From Levilactobacillus yonginensis (GTDB lineage: Bacteria; Bacillota; Bacilli; Lactobacillales; Lactobacillaceae): 35,300 nucleotides of DNA. The stretch is from the NCBI RefSeq assembly GCF_003946265.1, contig NZ_RHNO01000024.1, positions 1 to 35,300 on the forward strand, given 5' to 3'. Of this stretch, positions 21,240 through 28,576 are shown piece by piece (the stretch's first letter is position 1; every line of letters begins with the position of its first letter). The notes under the pieces were generated by a model, which saw nothing but the letters and a program-made list of their open reading frames with translations, was not told the origin of the DNA and did no database searches. The position numbers and the translations under genes are program-made.

Positions 21240-23039
21240 ATGATGGATTTAGCGGCAGCACAAAAAGTTTTAAAAACGGTCTTCGGCTACGATGAATTTC
21301 GGCCGGGCCAACGTGCAGTGATTGAGCACGTCTTGGCGGGAGACAACAGCCTGGCCATCATGCCAACTGGTGGCGGGAAGTCCCTGTGTTATCAGATTCC
21401 GGCAATGCTTTTTGATGGCATTACGGTGGTGGTATCGCCCTTGATCTCCCTGATGAAGGATCAAGTAGATGCCCTCAATGATAGTGGTATTCCAGCCACC
21501 TTCATTAACAGTTCGCTGGAATGGCCAGACATTCAGGAACGATTGGCAGCGTTGCATGGTGGGGACTATAAATTGCTCTACGTGGCACCTGAACGTCTGG
21601 ACTCGGCGGCATTCGTCAATGCGCTGGCCCGGTTACCCATTGATTTGCTGGCGGTTGATGAGGCGCACTGTATTTCGCAGTGGGGTCATGACTTTCGGCC
21701 CAGTTACCTGGCGTTGAGTACGGCAATTGAGCAACTGCCAACGCAACCGCAAGTCCTGGCGCTTACGGCGACCGCTACGGAACAAGTGGCGACGGATATT
21801 TGCCAACAACTTAAAATTGATCCTGGTAACGAGGTCAATACTGGTTTTGCGCGGGATAACTTAGATTTAACGGTGGTCAAGGACCAAGATACTGACCGCT
21901 ATATTCTGGATTACCTCAAGGTGAACCAGGGTGAAACGGGCATCATCTACGCTAGCACGCGTAAGGAAGTTACGCGGTTAACGAAGATGCTAACCGGTCA
22001 GCACATTCAGGCCGCTGCTTATCACGCCGGTCTGCCAGATGATGAACGGCGCCAGAACCAGGAAGACTTCCTGTACGACCGGGTTCAGGTAATGGTGGCG
22101 ACTAATGCTTTTGGGATGGGCATCGATAAGAGTAACGTGCGATTTGTTATTCACGCGCAGGTACCCGGCACCCTGGAAGCCTACTATCAAGAAGCTGGTC
22201 GGGCCGGCCGAGATGGTCTTCCTAGTGAAGCCATCCTACTGTACCGCGCCTCTGACCTGCAAATTCAACGTTTTTTCATTGACCAGTCCGAAATGGATGA
22301 GCAGCATCGATTGCGCTCGTATCGAAAATTACAAATTATGAATCAGTACGCTAATACTCAGAATTGTTTGCAGCAATTCATTCTGCACTACTTCGGGGAA
22401 GAGTCGGAGCCCTGCGGTCGTTGTAGCAATTGTCGTGATGACCGAGAAGCTCAGGACGTCACCACGGATGCGCAAAAGGTGCTCTCCTGTGTTGTCCGGC
22501 TGCGGTCCCGCTATGGCAAGGGGATTGTGGCTCAGGTTTTAGCCGGCGCACATAACCAACGAATTCGGGAGAATCATCTTGAGGAAGTTCCGACATACGG
22601 CATCATGCGTAATCTGCGGCAAAAGACGGTGGGGGAATTGATTGATTTTCTCACGGCAGCTGGTTACTTGGCCAGCGTGGGCGGCCAGTACCCGACCTTA
22701 CAGGTTACGAGTAAGGGTGTAGGCGTCTTAAAAGGTGAAACGCAGGTCTTTCGTAAGATGGCTCGTCAGGCCAAACGGTTGGCACCTGAGGATGATGCGC
22801 TCTTTGGCAAGCTTCGTGAGTTGCGGCGAAACTTGGCCGAAGAACAACACGTGCCACCATTTGTGATTTTCTCCGACAAGGCCCTGCACGCAATGTGTGA
22901 GGTTCTGCCGACCACTGAAGCTGCCTTCTTAACGGTCAAAGGTGTGGGGGAAAGTAAATTGGAAAAATACGGTGATGCCTTCATGGCAGTAATCCGTGAG
23001 AATCAAAGTAGTGCGTCAACTGCGACACAAAGTGATTAA
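21240..23039 (+). CDS. recQ: ATP-dependent DNA helicase RecQ
   Basis: This 599-aa protein has AAGGAG 6 nt upstream. The Walker A motif is MPTGGGKS (41-48), motif II is DEAHCISQWGHDFRPSY, and the C-terminal helicase motif is YYQEAGRAGRDG. A RecQ zinc module with CGRCSNC follows, then a winged-helix RQC domain and a C-terminal HRDC domain at about 515-590 (LPTTEAAFLTVKGVGESKLE). The full domain set marks it as a true RecQ, a 3'-5' helicase in recombination and fork repair. It is probably a single-gene unit between its own promoter and a terminator, divergent from the OhrR-like gene. Confidence 0.96.
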   Translation: MMDLAAAQKVLKTVFGYDEFRPGQRAVIEHVLAGDNSLAIMPTGGGKSLCYQIPAMLFDGITVVVSPLISLMKDQVDALNDSGIPATFINSSLEWPDIQERLAALHGGDYKLLYVAPERLDSAAFVNALARLPIDLLAVDEAHCISQWGHDFRPSYLALSTAIEQLPTQPQVLALTATATEQVATDICQQLKIDPGNEVNTGFARDNLDLTVVKDQDTDRYILDYLKVNQGETGIIYASTRKEVTRLTKMLTGQHIQAAAYHAGLPDDERRQNQEDFLYDRVQVMVATNAFGMGIDKSNVRFVIHAQVPGTLEAYYQEAGRAGRDGLPSEAILLYRASDLQIQRFFIDQSEMDEQHRLRSYRKLQIMNQYANTQNCLQQFILHYFGEESEPCGRCSNCRDDREAQDVTTDAQKVLSCVVRLRSRYGKGIVAQVLAGAHNQRIRENHLEEVPTYGIMRNLRQKTVGELIDFLTAAGYLASVGGQYPTLQVTSKGVGVLKGETQVFRKMARQAKRLAPEDDALFGKLRELRRNLAEEQHVPPFVIFSDKALHAMCEVLPTTEAAFLTVKGVGESKLEKYGDAFMAVIRENQSSASTATQSD

Positions 23040-23049
23040 GCATCAATGA

Positions 23050-23077
23050 GGCCGGGCCCAAGTTGCCGGCCTTTTTT
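23050..23077 (+). terminator. Intrinsic terminator of recQ
   Basis: GGCCGG (23050-23055) and CCGGCC (23066-23071) form a GC stem followed by six T. Confidence 0.8.
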
Positions 23078-23207
23078 GGCGTCTTGGTAGGCCAATGTTG
23101 CTTTCAAAAGCCCAGTCAAAAGAACGAGGCGCCTCACTTGGGACACCCCCTGAAGTATGGTAATCTAGAAACCTGTCCGTTACTTAAGCCTATGACTGGA
23201 GGTCCCC

Positions 23208-25451
23208 ATGACTGAACCGGAATTCATTGAAATCGTCAACGACCGCGAGAATAATCTGAAAAATGTTAGCCTGAAAATTCCGAAGAACCGACTGACTGTT
23301 TTCACTGGCGTCTCAGGGTCGGGGAAGTCATCCATTGTGTTTGACACCATCGCCCAAGAAGCCGGCCGGCAACTCAATAGTACATATGATAGCTTCACGC
23401 GGCTCTACCTGCCGCATTATCATCGACCCGATGTGGATGAGGTCAATAACCTTGCGACCGCCATTGTAATTGATCAAAAACCGCTGGGTGGGAATGCCCG
23501 GTCGACATTAGGAACCGTAAGTGATATTAATCCACTGCTCCGAATTCTTTTTTCGCGGTTTGGTGAGCCACATTATGGTGGGGCCAGTAATGCTTTTTCC
23601 TTTAACGATCCGGCGGGGATGTGTCCCGATTGTGAGGGTATCGGTAAAACCTATGTTTTAAAGCGTGACGTGGCGGTTGATCGCCAGAAGTCACTCGCCG
23701 AAGGGGCCGTTCAGTTGCCAGGACACGGCGTGAATAGTTTCTACGATGAGGTCATGAAGGCAACTGGCTTGTTTGACGTGAATAAGCCGTTGATGGATTA
23801 CACGGCTGATGAGTTTGAAACACTGATGAACGGTGAACAGGACGTCACCGTGGTTTACAAGGGGACGTCCTTCAACACCACCTTTGAGGGTATTGAACGC
23901 CAGTTTTACCGGCAGAACCTGAAGACGGGCCAAGGGAGTAGCGATGGCGCCCGTAAGAAAATTTCGAAGTTTGCGACCATGGTGCCATGTCCCACCTGTC
24001 ACGGAACCCGCTACCGGCCCGAAGTGTTGGCCTCGAAGATTCAGGGGAGCAATATCGCTGACCTCCTGGCGCTACAGTTAAACGATCTTCAGACCACGTT
24101 GGCAAGTTTTACCGACGAACGAATGGCTGGTATTTTGACTGGTATCCAGGAACGGGTACAGGGTTTAGTCGACGTTGGCCTTGATTACTTGACGTTAACC
24201 CGTGAAACGACCACGCTATCCGGTGGAGAATCACAACGGGTTAAGACGGTTCGTTATCTTGCCAATAGTCTGACGGGGCTACTTTATATTTTGGATGAGC
24301 CGAGCACGGGATTACACCCGCGTGACGTCCATCGGTTGAACACGTTATTACAAAAGCTCCGGGATAAGGGCAATACGGTGTTGGTCGTGGAACATGATCC
24401 GGACGTCATCAAGGTTGCCGATTATGTGGTCGACGTGGGGCCACGAGCCGGTATCCATGGCGGTGAAATTACCTTCACAGGGAGTTATCAGGCATTACTA
24501 GCGAGTGAAACGTTGACCGGGAAGTACCTGCTACAGCAATTGCCAGTCAATCCGCACCCCCGTCAGCCGCAAGATTTTATAACCAGTGCACCGAGCCGGT
24601 TGCACAACTTACAAGATGCTGTTTTACGGGTGCCAACGGGATTGTTCACGGTGGTCACGGGAGTTGCTGGCTCAGGTAAGAGTACGCTAGTTGATCAGGT
24701 ATTTGCCGCTGACCATCCCGAGGCCATTCGGCTAACGCAGCGCCCGATTCATACCAATAGTCGAGCTAATCCGGCCACCTATTTAAGTGTTATGAATGAG
24801 ATTCGCAAGTTATTAGCCGCGGCCAATGACGTGAGTGATAGCCTGTTTAGCTACAATTCCAAAGGGGCTTGCCCGACCTGTGGTGGCAAGGGGGTCTTGG
24901 AGCTCAATCTTTCCTTTACGGAGAACGCCACGGTCGAATGTGATACCTGTCACGGTGGCCGGTTCGATCCCCAAGTTTTGGCTTACCAGTATCAAGGGAA
25001 AAACATTGTCGAGATTTTAGCAATGACGGTTGAAGAGGCGGCTACGTTCTTTGCGGGAACCAAGGTCGCGCCTAAATTGCAACAAGTTTTGAACGTTGGG
25101 CTAGGTTATTTAGCCCTGGGTCAACCTCTGAATACTATTTCCGGTGGTGAGGGGCAACGTCTGAAGATTGCCAAGGAGCTTAATAAGCGGGGAAACCTGT
25201 ATATTTTGGATGAACCAACGACTGGGCTTCACGCTTCGGATACCAGTAATCTGATTGAAATTATCAATCGGTTGGTAGACCGCGGGAATACGGTAATCGT
25301 GATTGAACATAATCTTGACGTAATCCGTAGTGCTGATTGGCTCATTGATATTGGCCCAGATGGCGGGAGCAAGGGCGGTGAGGTTCTCTATGAGGGCCCC
25401 GTTAGTGGTTTAACCACGGTGCCGCGCTCCGTGACCGCACAATATTTGTAG
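23208..25451 (+). CDS. UvrA-like ABC ATPase, short paralogue without a UvrB-binding module
   Basis: This 747-aa protein has GGAGG before the ATG. It has two UvrA-type ABC halves: Walker A GVSGSGKS (34-41) and GVAGSGKS in the second half, signatures TLSGGESQR and TISGGEGQR, and Walker B LLYILDEPSTGLHP and LYILDEPTTGLHA. The second half has a complete CPTC...CDTC zinc module. In the first half only CPDC is kept before FSFNDPAG-type sequence; the preceding CxxC pair and the UvrB-interaction region of ~940-aa UvrA are missing. That is the layout of UvrA2-type proteins, linked in other bacteria to damage tolerance or drug resistance. The genuine uvrA must lie elsewhere. It follows recQ but with a terminator between. 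Confidence 0.85.
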   Translation: MTEPEFIEIVNDRENNLKNVSLKIPKNRLTVFTGVSGSGKSSIVFDTIAQEAGRQLNSTYDSFTRLYLPHYHRPDVDEVNNLATAIVIDQKPLGGNARSTLGTVSDINPLLRILFSRFGEPHYGGASNAFSFNDPAGMCPDCEGIGKTYVLKRDVAVDRQKSLAEGAVQLPGHGVNSFYDEVMKATGLFDVNKPLMDYTADEFETLMNGEQDVTVVYKGTSFNTTFEGIERQFYRQNLKTGQGSSDGARKKISKFATMVPCPTCHGTRYRPEVLASKIQGSNIADLLALQLNDLQTTLASFTDERMAGILTGIQERVQGLVDVGLDYLTLTRETTTLSGGESQRVKTVRYLANSLTGLLYILDEPSTGLHPRDVHRLNTLLQKLRDKGNTVLVVEHDPDVIKVADYVVDVGPRAGIHGGEITFTGSYQALLASETLTGKYLLQQLPVNPHPRQPQDFITSAPSRLHNLQDAVLRVPTGLFTVVTGVAGSGKSTLVDQVFAADHPEAIRLTQRPIHTNSRANPATYLSVMNEIRKLLAAANDVSDSLFSYNSKGACPTCGGKGVLELNLSFTENATVECDTCHGGRFDPQVLAYQYQGKNIVEILAMTVEEAATFFAGTKVAPKLQQVLNVGLGYLALGQPLNTISGGEGQRLKIAKELNKRGNLYILDEPTTGLHASDTSNLIEIINRLVDRGNTVIVIEHNLDVIRSADWLIDIGPDGGSKGGEVLYEGPVSGLTTVPRSVTAQYL

Positions 25452-25508
25452 AAGGCCTGGCTAACTACTTTCAAAGCACGGTGCAGTAAAATAAAGTTGA
25501 AGGCAAAA

Positions 25509-25542
25509 TAAAGGCTTGGGATTTTGTCCCAAGTTTTTATTT
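25509..25542 (+). terminator. Terminator of the UvrA-like gene
   Basis: CTTGGGA / TCCCAAG with a short loop (25515-25533), flanked by A-rich and T-rich arms that extend the stem and give a T-tail on both strands. Confidence 0.8.
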
Positions 25543-25653
25543 GTACGGATGATTATTCAAAAAAGAAAATAGAACCATATAAATAGCGTTGAAATCGGTT
25601 TCAAGCCATGCTACGATTAACCCATCAACTTTTAAGAAATGGGATGGCAGGCT

Positions 25654-26238
25654 ATGGGACAATCAGAGTACGATAAAATGATGGCGGAGGAGTTTTACGA
25701 CGTTAACGATGAGCAACTGGTCAAGGAGCGGTTTGCCGCTCGCGACTTGTACGAAGAACTAACGACGATTCCGTTTCGGGACAAAGCACGACAAACAGCG
25801 TTGCTCCAGCGGTTGTTTGGGTCAGTGGGTCAAAATGTAGAGGTTCGGCCGCGGTTCGTCTGTGATTACGGGTACAACATTCACGTTGGCGATAACTTCT
25901 TCGCCAACTTTGATTGTATCCTGTTAGATACCTGTGACATTACAATTGGTGATAACGCTCTTTTGGCACCACGGGTGCAAATCTACACGGCGGCCCATCC
26001 GCTCAACGTGGCCGACCGGACGTCCTGGTTGGGTGTGGGGCAACCGGTCAAAATTGGCAACAATGCCTGGATTGGGGGGAATGCCACCATCCTGCCCGGC
26101 GTCACGCTAGGTGACAACGTGGTCGTTGGCGGTGGTTCAGTCGTCACCAAATCCTTTGGCGACAACGTCGTGCTGGCCGGGAATCCCGCGCGGGTGATCA
26201 AGCAATTAGACGGACAAGGAAATCCAATAGAGAACTAA
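25654..26238 (+). CDS. Sugar O-acetyltransferase (maltose/galactoside acetyltransferase type)
   Basis: Two in-frame ATGs exist, 25639 and 25654. I prefer the second (194 aa) because family members begin just before the EYDKMMAEEFYDVND-like opening; neither has a strong ribosome site. The N-terminal Mac domain spans about 1-55. A left-handed beta-helix of hexapeptide repeats follows to about residue 185, with the catalytic His in YTAAHPL and the acetyl-CoA region GNNAWIGGNATILPGVTLG. The enzyme transfers acetyl from acetyl-CoA to a sugar hydroxyl, probably for detoxification of excess sugar. It is paralogous to the gene at 34532; the pair flank the arabinose cluster. Confidence 0.88.
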   Translation: MGQSEYDKMMAEEFYDVNDEQLVKERFAARDLYEELTTIPFRDKARQTALLQRLFGSVGQNVEVRPRFVCDYGYNIHVGDNFFANFDCILLDTCDITIGDNALLAPRVQIYTAAHPLNVADRTSWLGVGQPVKIGNNAWIGGNATILPGVTLGDNVVVGGGSVVTKSFGDNVVLAGNPARVIKQLDGQGNPIEN

Positions 26239-26261
26239 AAGTTGAAAGCACTGAAATACCT

Positions 26262-26312
26262 ACTATGTCAGATACAACCAGGATTGGGTATTGGGGTTTA
26301 GTGTGACATAGT
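26262..26312. repeat. Hairpin with 9-bp perfect arms
   Basis: ACTATGTCA (26262-26270) and TGACATAGT (26304-26312) enclose 33 nt. It stands directly after the acetyltransferase gene; no T-run follows, so it is not a classical terminator. Confidence 0.55.
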
Positions 26313-26335
26313 GGGGAATTGCCACCTTACCGTTC

Positions 26336-26480
26336 GCCAAATTTGGACTGGAACGCGGTAGGAAGGACGGGACAAGCCAAGAGGCGGTCTTGCCCCTCGC
26401 TTGAAGCCGCAAAGCACGTCTTCAAGTCGCCATTTTCAAGAAAATCACTTGAAAATCCCACGGCTGAGTCCAAATTTGGC
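26336..26480. repeat. Multibranched palindromic element (145 bp)
   Basis: A perfect 14-bp outer stem (26336-26349 with 26467-26480) encloses three consecutive hairpins: around GACAAGCC/GGTCTTGCCC (about 26371-26393), CTTGAAG/CTTCAAG (about 26400-26428) and ATTTTCAAG/CTTGAAAAT (26432-26456). A closed four-way fold is predicted for either strand. The outer arm contains the palindrome CCAAATTTGG. No coding potential was seen. Confidence 0.6.
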
Positions 26481-26582
26481 TCACTCTTGGCTACCTAGTG
26501 GCGCGCCAATAATATTGCATAAGTACTGTCGGTCAGGCATTTAAGCTAACTTAGTTTCCGAGAACCTGTTTAACCGGAGGTG

Positions 26583-26660
26583 GTCAGAGGTGGAGCCAGC
26601 TGTGTCGACGGACCGCTTTTCAGGCCGTAGGCGTTCCCCACAGCTGGCGGAATCTCTGAC
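26583..26660. repeat. Diverged palindromic repeat
   Basis: GTCAGAG (26583-26589) plus GCCAGCTGTG (26595-26604) pair with CACAGCTGGC (26639-26648) plus CTCTGAC (26654-26660). Read on the minus strand, the layout CTGTGGGG ... TCGACACAG is shared with the two repeats at 33945 and 34216, so it may be a remote member of that family in inverse orientation. Confidence 0.5.
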
Positions 26661-26761
26661 AGCCGCTGGTGGCTGGGTAAGACTAATTTTAAGTCTATAA
26701 CACCTTACTATTCTAGGTTTGATAACGGTTCTCGAACTTAGAAAGAGAACTAATGATGAGT

Positions 26762-26795
26762 CGTGGGCACAGTGTTTAGTCCCACGGCTATTTTT
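26762..26795 (+). terminator. Weak terminator-like hairpin
   Basis: CGTGGG (26762-26767) pairs with CCCACG (26781-26786); GCTA and five T follow. The stem is short and no gene directly precedes it. Confidence 0.4.
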
Positions 26796-26879
26796 ATGGG
26801 ATAGATTGGTTGAATTAGGCGAATGATGGCAATTTAGCGAAGATTTGGCAAGATAATGCAAGAATGTCGGCCTTGTCCG

Positions 26880-26908
26880 TTGGAAAAACGAAATAAGTTT
26901 GCTATGCT
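26880..26908 (+). promoter_or_regulatory. araR promoter
   Basis: TTGGAA (26880-26885) and TATGCT (26903-26908) are 17 bp apart. Just downstream, ACAAATTTACAAAT (26921-26934) contains two direct copies of an AraR half-site-like ACAAAT, a possible autoregulatory site. Confidence 0.55.
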
Positions 26909-26942
26909 AACAATAACCAAACAAATTTACAAATAAATCGAC

Positions 26943-27017
26943 GGCGAGCAATAACCACCGTGTTCGTCAGGTATTTAGGGAAAATTCATTCGACTTGTCA
27001 GGTGGTAGTTGCTGGCC
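26943..27017 (+). promoter_or_regulatory. Leader stem ahead of araR
   Basis: Arms 26943-26959 and 27001-27017 pair at about 14 of 17 positions and enclose about 41 nt. A second repeat, TTCATTCG/CGAATGA, interleaves with it (26986-26993 and 27020-27026), so two alternative RNA folds are possible close to the araR ribosome site. Confidence 0.45.
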
Positions 27018-27044
27018 CGACCGAATGAGTGATGGAGAGAAAAC

Positions 27045-28136
27045 ATGGAAAATAAATATCAAAAGGTTAAAGATGCCCTGAAAGAGGCCATTCTTTCAGG
27101 CCAATATCAAATTGATCATAAACTGCCAACGGAAACTGAAATGATGGAGCAGTTCAACGTTTCCCGCTATACCGTCCGCCGGGCAGTCGGGGACTTGGAG
27201 ACCGAGCACTTCATTTACCGGATTCAGGGTGGTGGCATGTTCGTTCAGGACTGGCATAAGGATTGGACGACCGAGAGCGACAGTAACATGATTGGGGTCA
27301 TCACGACGCACTTTGCGGATTACATTTTCCCCCGAATCATCTACGGTATTGACCAGGTCATCTCCGATAGTGGTTATTCGTTATTACTGGGGAATACCCA
27401 TAACGACCACCAAAAGGAACGCAAGAACCTGATCAACATGTTGAATGGGAAAGTTGCCGGGCTGATCATTGAACCCACGCAAAGTGCCTTGCCTAACCCC
27501 AACATGGACCTTTACCAAGAAATCAAAGATGACGGGATTCCAGTGCTCTTTATCAACGCAAGTTACCCGCAGCTGGACTTTCCCGCAGTCACCACGGATG
27601 ACGTGGGTGGGGAACGCCGAATCATTGATTACCTGTTAGAGCTGGGGCATGAGAGCATTGCGGGGATCTTCCAAGTGGATGATATTCAAGGGGTCCACCG
27701 GATGAACGGGTTCGTTCAGGCGTACCAACAACATCCAGAAATTTCCTATAAGAGTAACCTGATTATGTACCAATCTGGGGATGACTTTACCAAGATTACC
27801 AACCGGATCGATTCCTACCTGGCAACTGAGGACCGGCCAACGGCCATTGCCTGTTATAACGACCAACTGGCAATTCGGGTACAGGCCTATCTGAAGAGCC
27901 AGGGTCTCCGGATTCCCGAAGACGTTTCCGTTGTGGGCTTCGATAATTACCAGATGGCCCAGTACCTGAGTCCTAGTCTGACGACCCTGAGCCACGAAAA
28001 AGAAATCATGGGTCAGGATGCGGCGAAGATGATGCTAAAACTCTTGGATAAACAAGATGTGCAATCTATCACATACGACCCCCAATTAATTATTCGACAC
28101 TCGGCCGGGAAACCCGGAAAATCACTCCAAGATTAG
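27045..28136 (+). CDS. araR: Arabinose operon repressor AraR
   Basis: This 363-aa protein has a GGAGAG site before the ATG. A GntR-type winged helix (about 3-70, with KLPTETEMMEQFNVSRYTVRRA) is fused to a LacI/GalR-type periplasmic-binding-like effector domain (about 83-355, with IGVITTHFADYIFPRIIYGI and PTAIACYNDQLAI). This chimera is the hallmark of AraR, which releases DNA on binding L-arabinose. It is transcribed in the same direction as the ara operon, with a terminator and 440 bp of control DNA between. AraR-like boxes lie at the transporter promoter and perhaps at its own. Confidence 0.94.
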   Translation: MENKYQKVKDALKEAILSGQYQIDHKLPTETEMMEQFNVSRYTVRRAVGDLETEHFIYRIQGGGMFVQDWHKDWTTESDSNMIGVITTHFADYIFPRIIYGIDQVISDSGYSLLLGNTHNDHQKERKNLINMLNGKVAGLIIEPTQSALPNPNMDLYQEIKDDGIPVLFINASYPQLDFPAVTTDDVGGERRIIDYLLELGHESIAGIFQVDDIQGVHRMNGFVQAYQQHPEISYKSNLIMYQSGDDFTKITNRIDSYLATEDRPTAIACYNDQLAIRVQAYLKSQGLRIPEDVSVVGFDNYQMAQYLSPSLTTLSHEKEIMGQDAAKMMLKLLDKQDVQSITYDPQLIIRHSAGKPGKSLQD

Positions 28137-28193
28137 TCCGGATTAACCAAAATTAAAATAACTTGTCTAATTAATGACTCGTGATTGATTAGT

Positions 28194-28237
28194 GAGGACG
28201 ATTTTACGACTTGTTCGTGAAAACGTCCTCTTTTTTT
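28194..28237 (+). terminator. Strong terminator of araR
   Basis: GAGGACG (28194-28200) pairs with CGTCCTC (28224-28230). After a one-base bulge the stem continues through TTTTACGA / TCGTGAAAA; seven T follow. Confidence 0.9.
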
Positions 28238-28286
28238 GCGGAGAAACGGGGTGTTTACGCAAAATAAACCGTTTTAATGGTCGGTT

Positions 28287-28300
28287 AGTAAGCGCTTAGT
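28287..28300. promoter_or_regulatory. Candidate CcpA cre site 1
   Basis: AGTAAGCGCTTAGT is close to the cre consensus TGTAARCGYTWNCA, with a symmetrical AAGCGCTT core. It lies upstream of the ara transporter promoter. Confidence 0.5.
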
Positions 28301-28311
28301 TTAACGTTTTT

Positions 28312-28325
28312 CGATAACGCTTACA
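28312..28325. promoter_or_regulatory. Candidate CcpA cre site 2
   Basis: CGATAACGCTTACA matches the cre consensus at nearly all fixed positions; it is 25 bp from the first site. Confidence 0.5.
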
Positions 28326-28394
28326 ACTTTTTTTATGGCATAAACCGCGCTATAGCAACAATCGACCACCCAATTAATTCGAACAACAAAAGTT

Positions 28395-28422
28395 TTTGTT
28401 GATTTATGCGTACAAATATAAT
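28395..28422 (+). promoter_or_regulatory. Promoter of the ara operon
   Basis: A perfect TATAAT (28417-28422) lies 16 bp after TTTGTT (28395-28400). The spacer is almost wholly filled by an AraR-like operator, so repressor and polymerase would compete directly. The leader to the TTG start is about 150 nt. Confidence 0.65.
28402..28417. promoter_or_regulatory. AraR-like operator 1, in the promoter spacer
   Basis: ATTTATGCGTACAAAT (reverse ATTTGTACGCATAAAT) differs only slightly from the palindrome ATTTGTACGTACAAAT known for AraR of Bacillus subtilis. Confidence 0.7.
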
Positions 28423-28429
28423 AAACTGT

Positions 28430-28443
28430 ATTTGTTAACAAAT
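28430..28443. promoter_or_regulatory. AraR-like operator 2, near the transcription start
   Basis: ATTTGTTAACAAAT is a perfect 14-bp palindrome with the same ATTTGT/ACAAAT halves but a centre two bases shorter. Its centre is 27 bp from that of operator 1. Confidence 0.55.
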
Positions 28444-28456
28444 GAAAGCGGTTCAC
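28443..28456. promoter_or_regulatory. Weak candidate cre site 3
   Basis: TGAAAGCGGTTCAC overlaps the end of operator 2. Its left half fits cre well, the right half less well. Confidence 0.3.
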
Positions 28457-28504
28457 AATCTCGTGATTTTTACAGCAAGCCGGCAAACTTCTCGCACGAG
28501 ATTG
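28456..28504 (+). promoter_or_regulatory. Leader hairpin of the ara operon
   Basis: A perfect 10-bp stem CAATCTCGTG / CACGAGATTG (28456-28465 with 28495-28504) closes a 29-nt loop within the 5' untranslated region, about 60 nt before the ribosome site. It may stabilise the mRNA or regulate it. Confidence 0.45.
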
Positions 28505-28576
28505 ATAGGACCGTTAAGTAGCAATTTAGTTAGATAGCAATTATTGATAAAAACCGTGAAACAGGAGGAAAGAATT

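Larger units (their letters stand above)
26239..27044. other. 806-bp intergenic region with a chain of palindromic elements
   Basis: No gene is supported. In order it holds a 9-bp-arm hairpin (26262-26312), a multibranched palindromic element (26336-26480), a third hairpin element (26583-26660), a small AGACT/AGTCT hairpin near 26679-26695, a terminator-like stem (26762-26795), the araR promoter (26880-26908) and a leader stem (26943-27017). These are listed separately. Confidence 0.6.

Noticed and set aside
23126-23135. Palindrome GAGGCGCCTC before the UvrA-like gene
   Set aside because: A single 10-bp GC palindrome with no partner site or matched promoter; it may be chance.
26541-26861. 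A 106-codon minus-strand frame across the intergenic palindromes
   Set aside because: It reads through two hairpin elements and has no ribosome site; the DNA structure explains it better.
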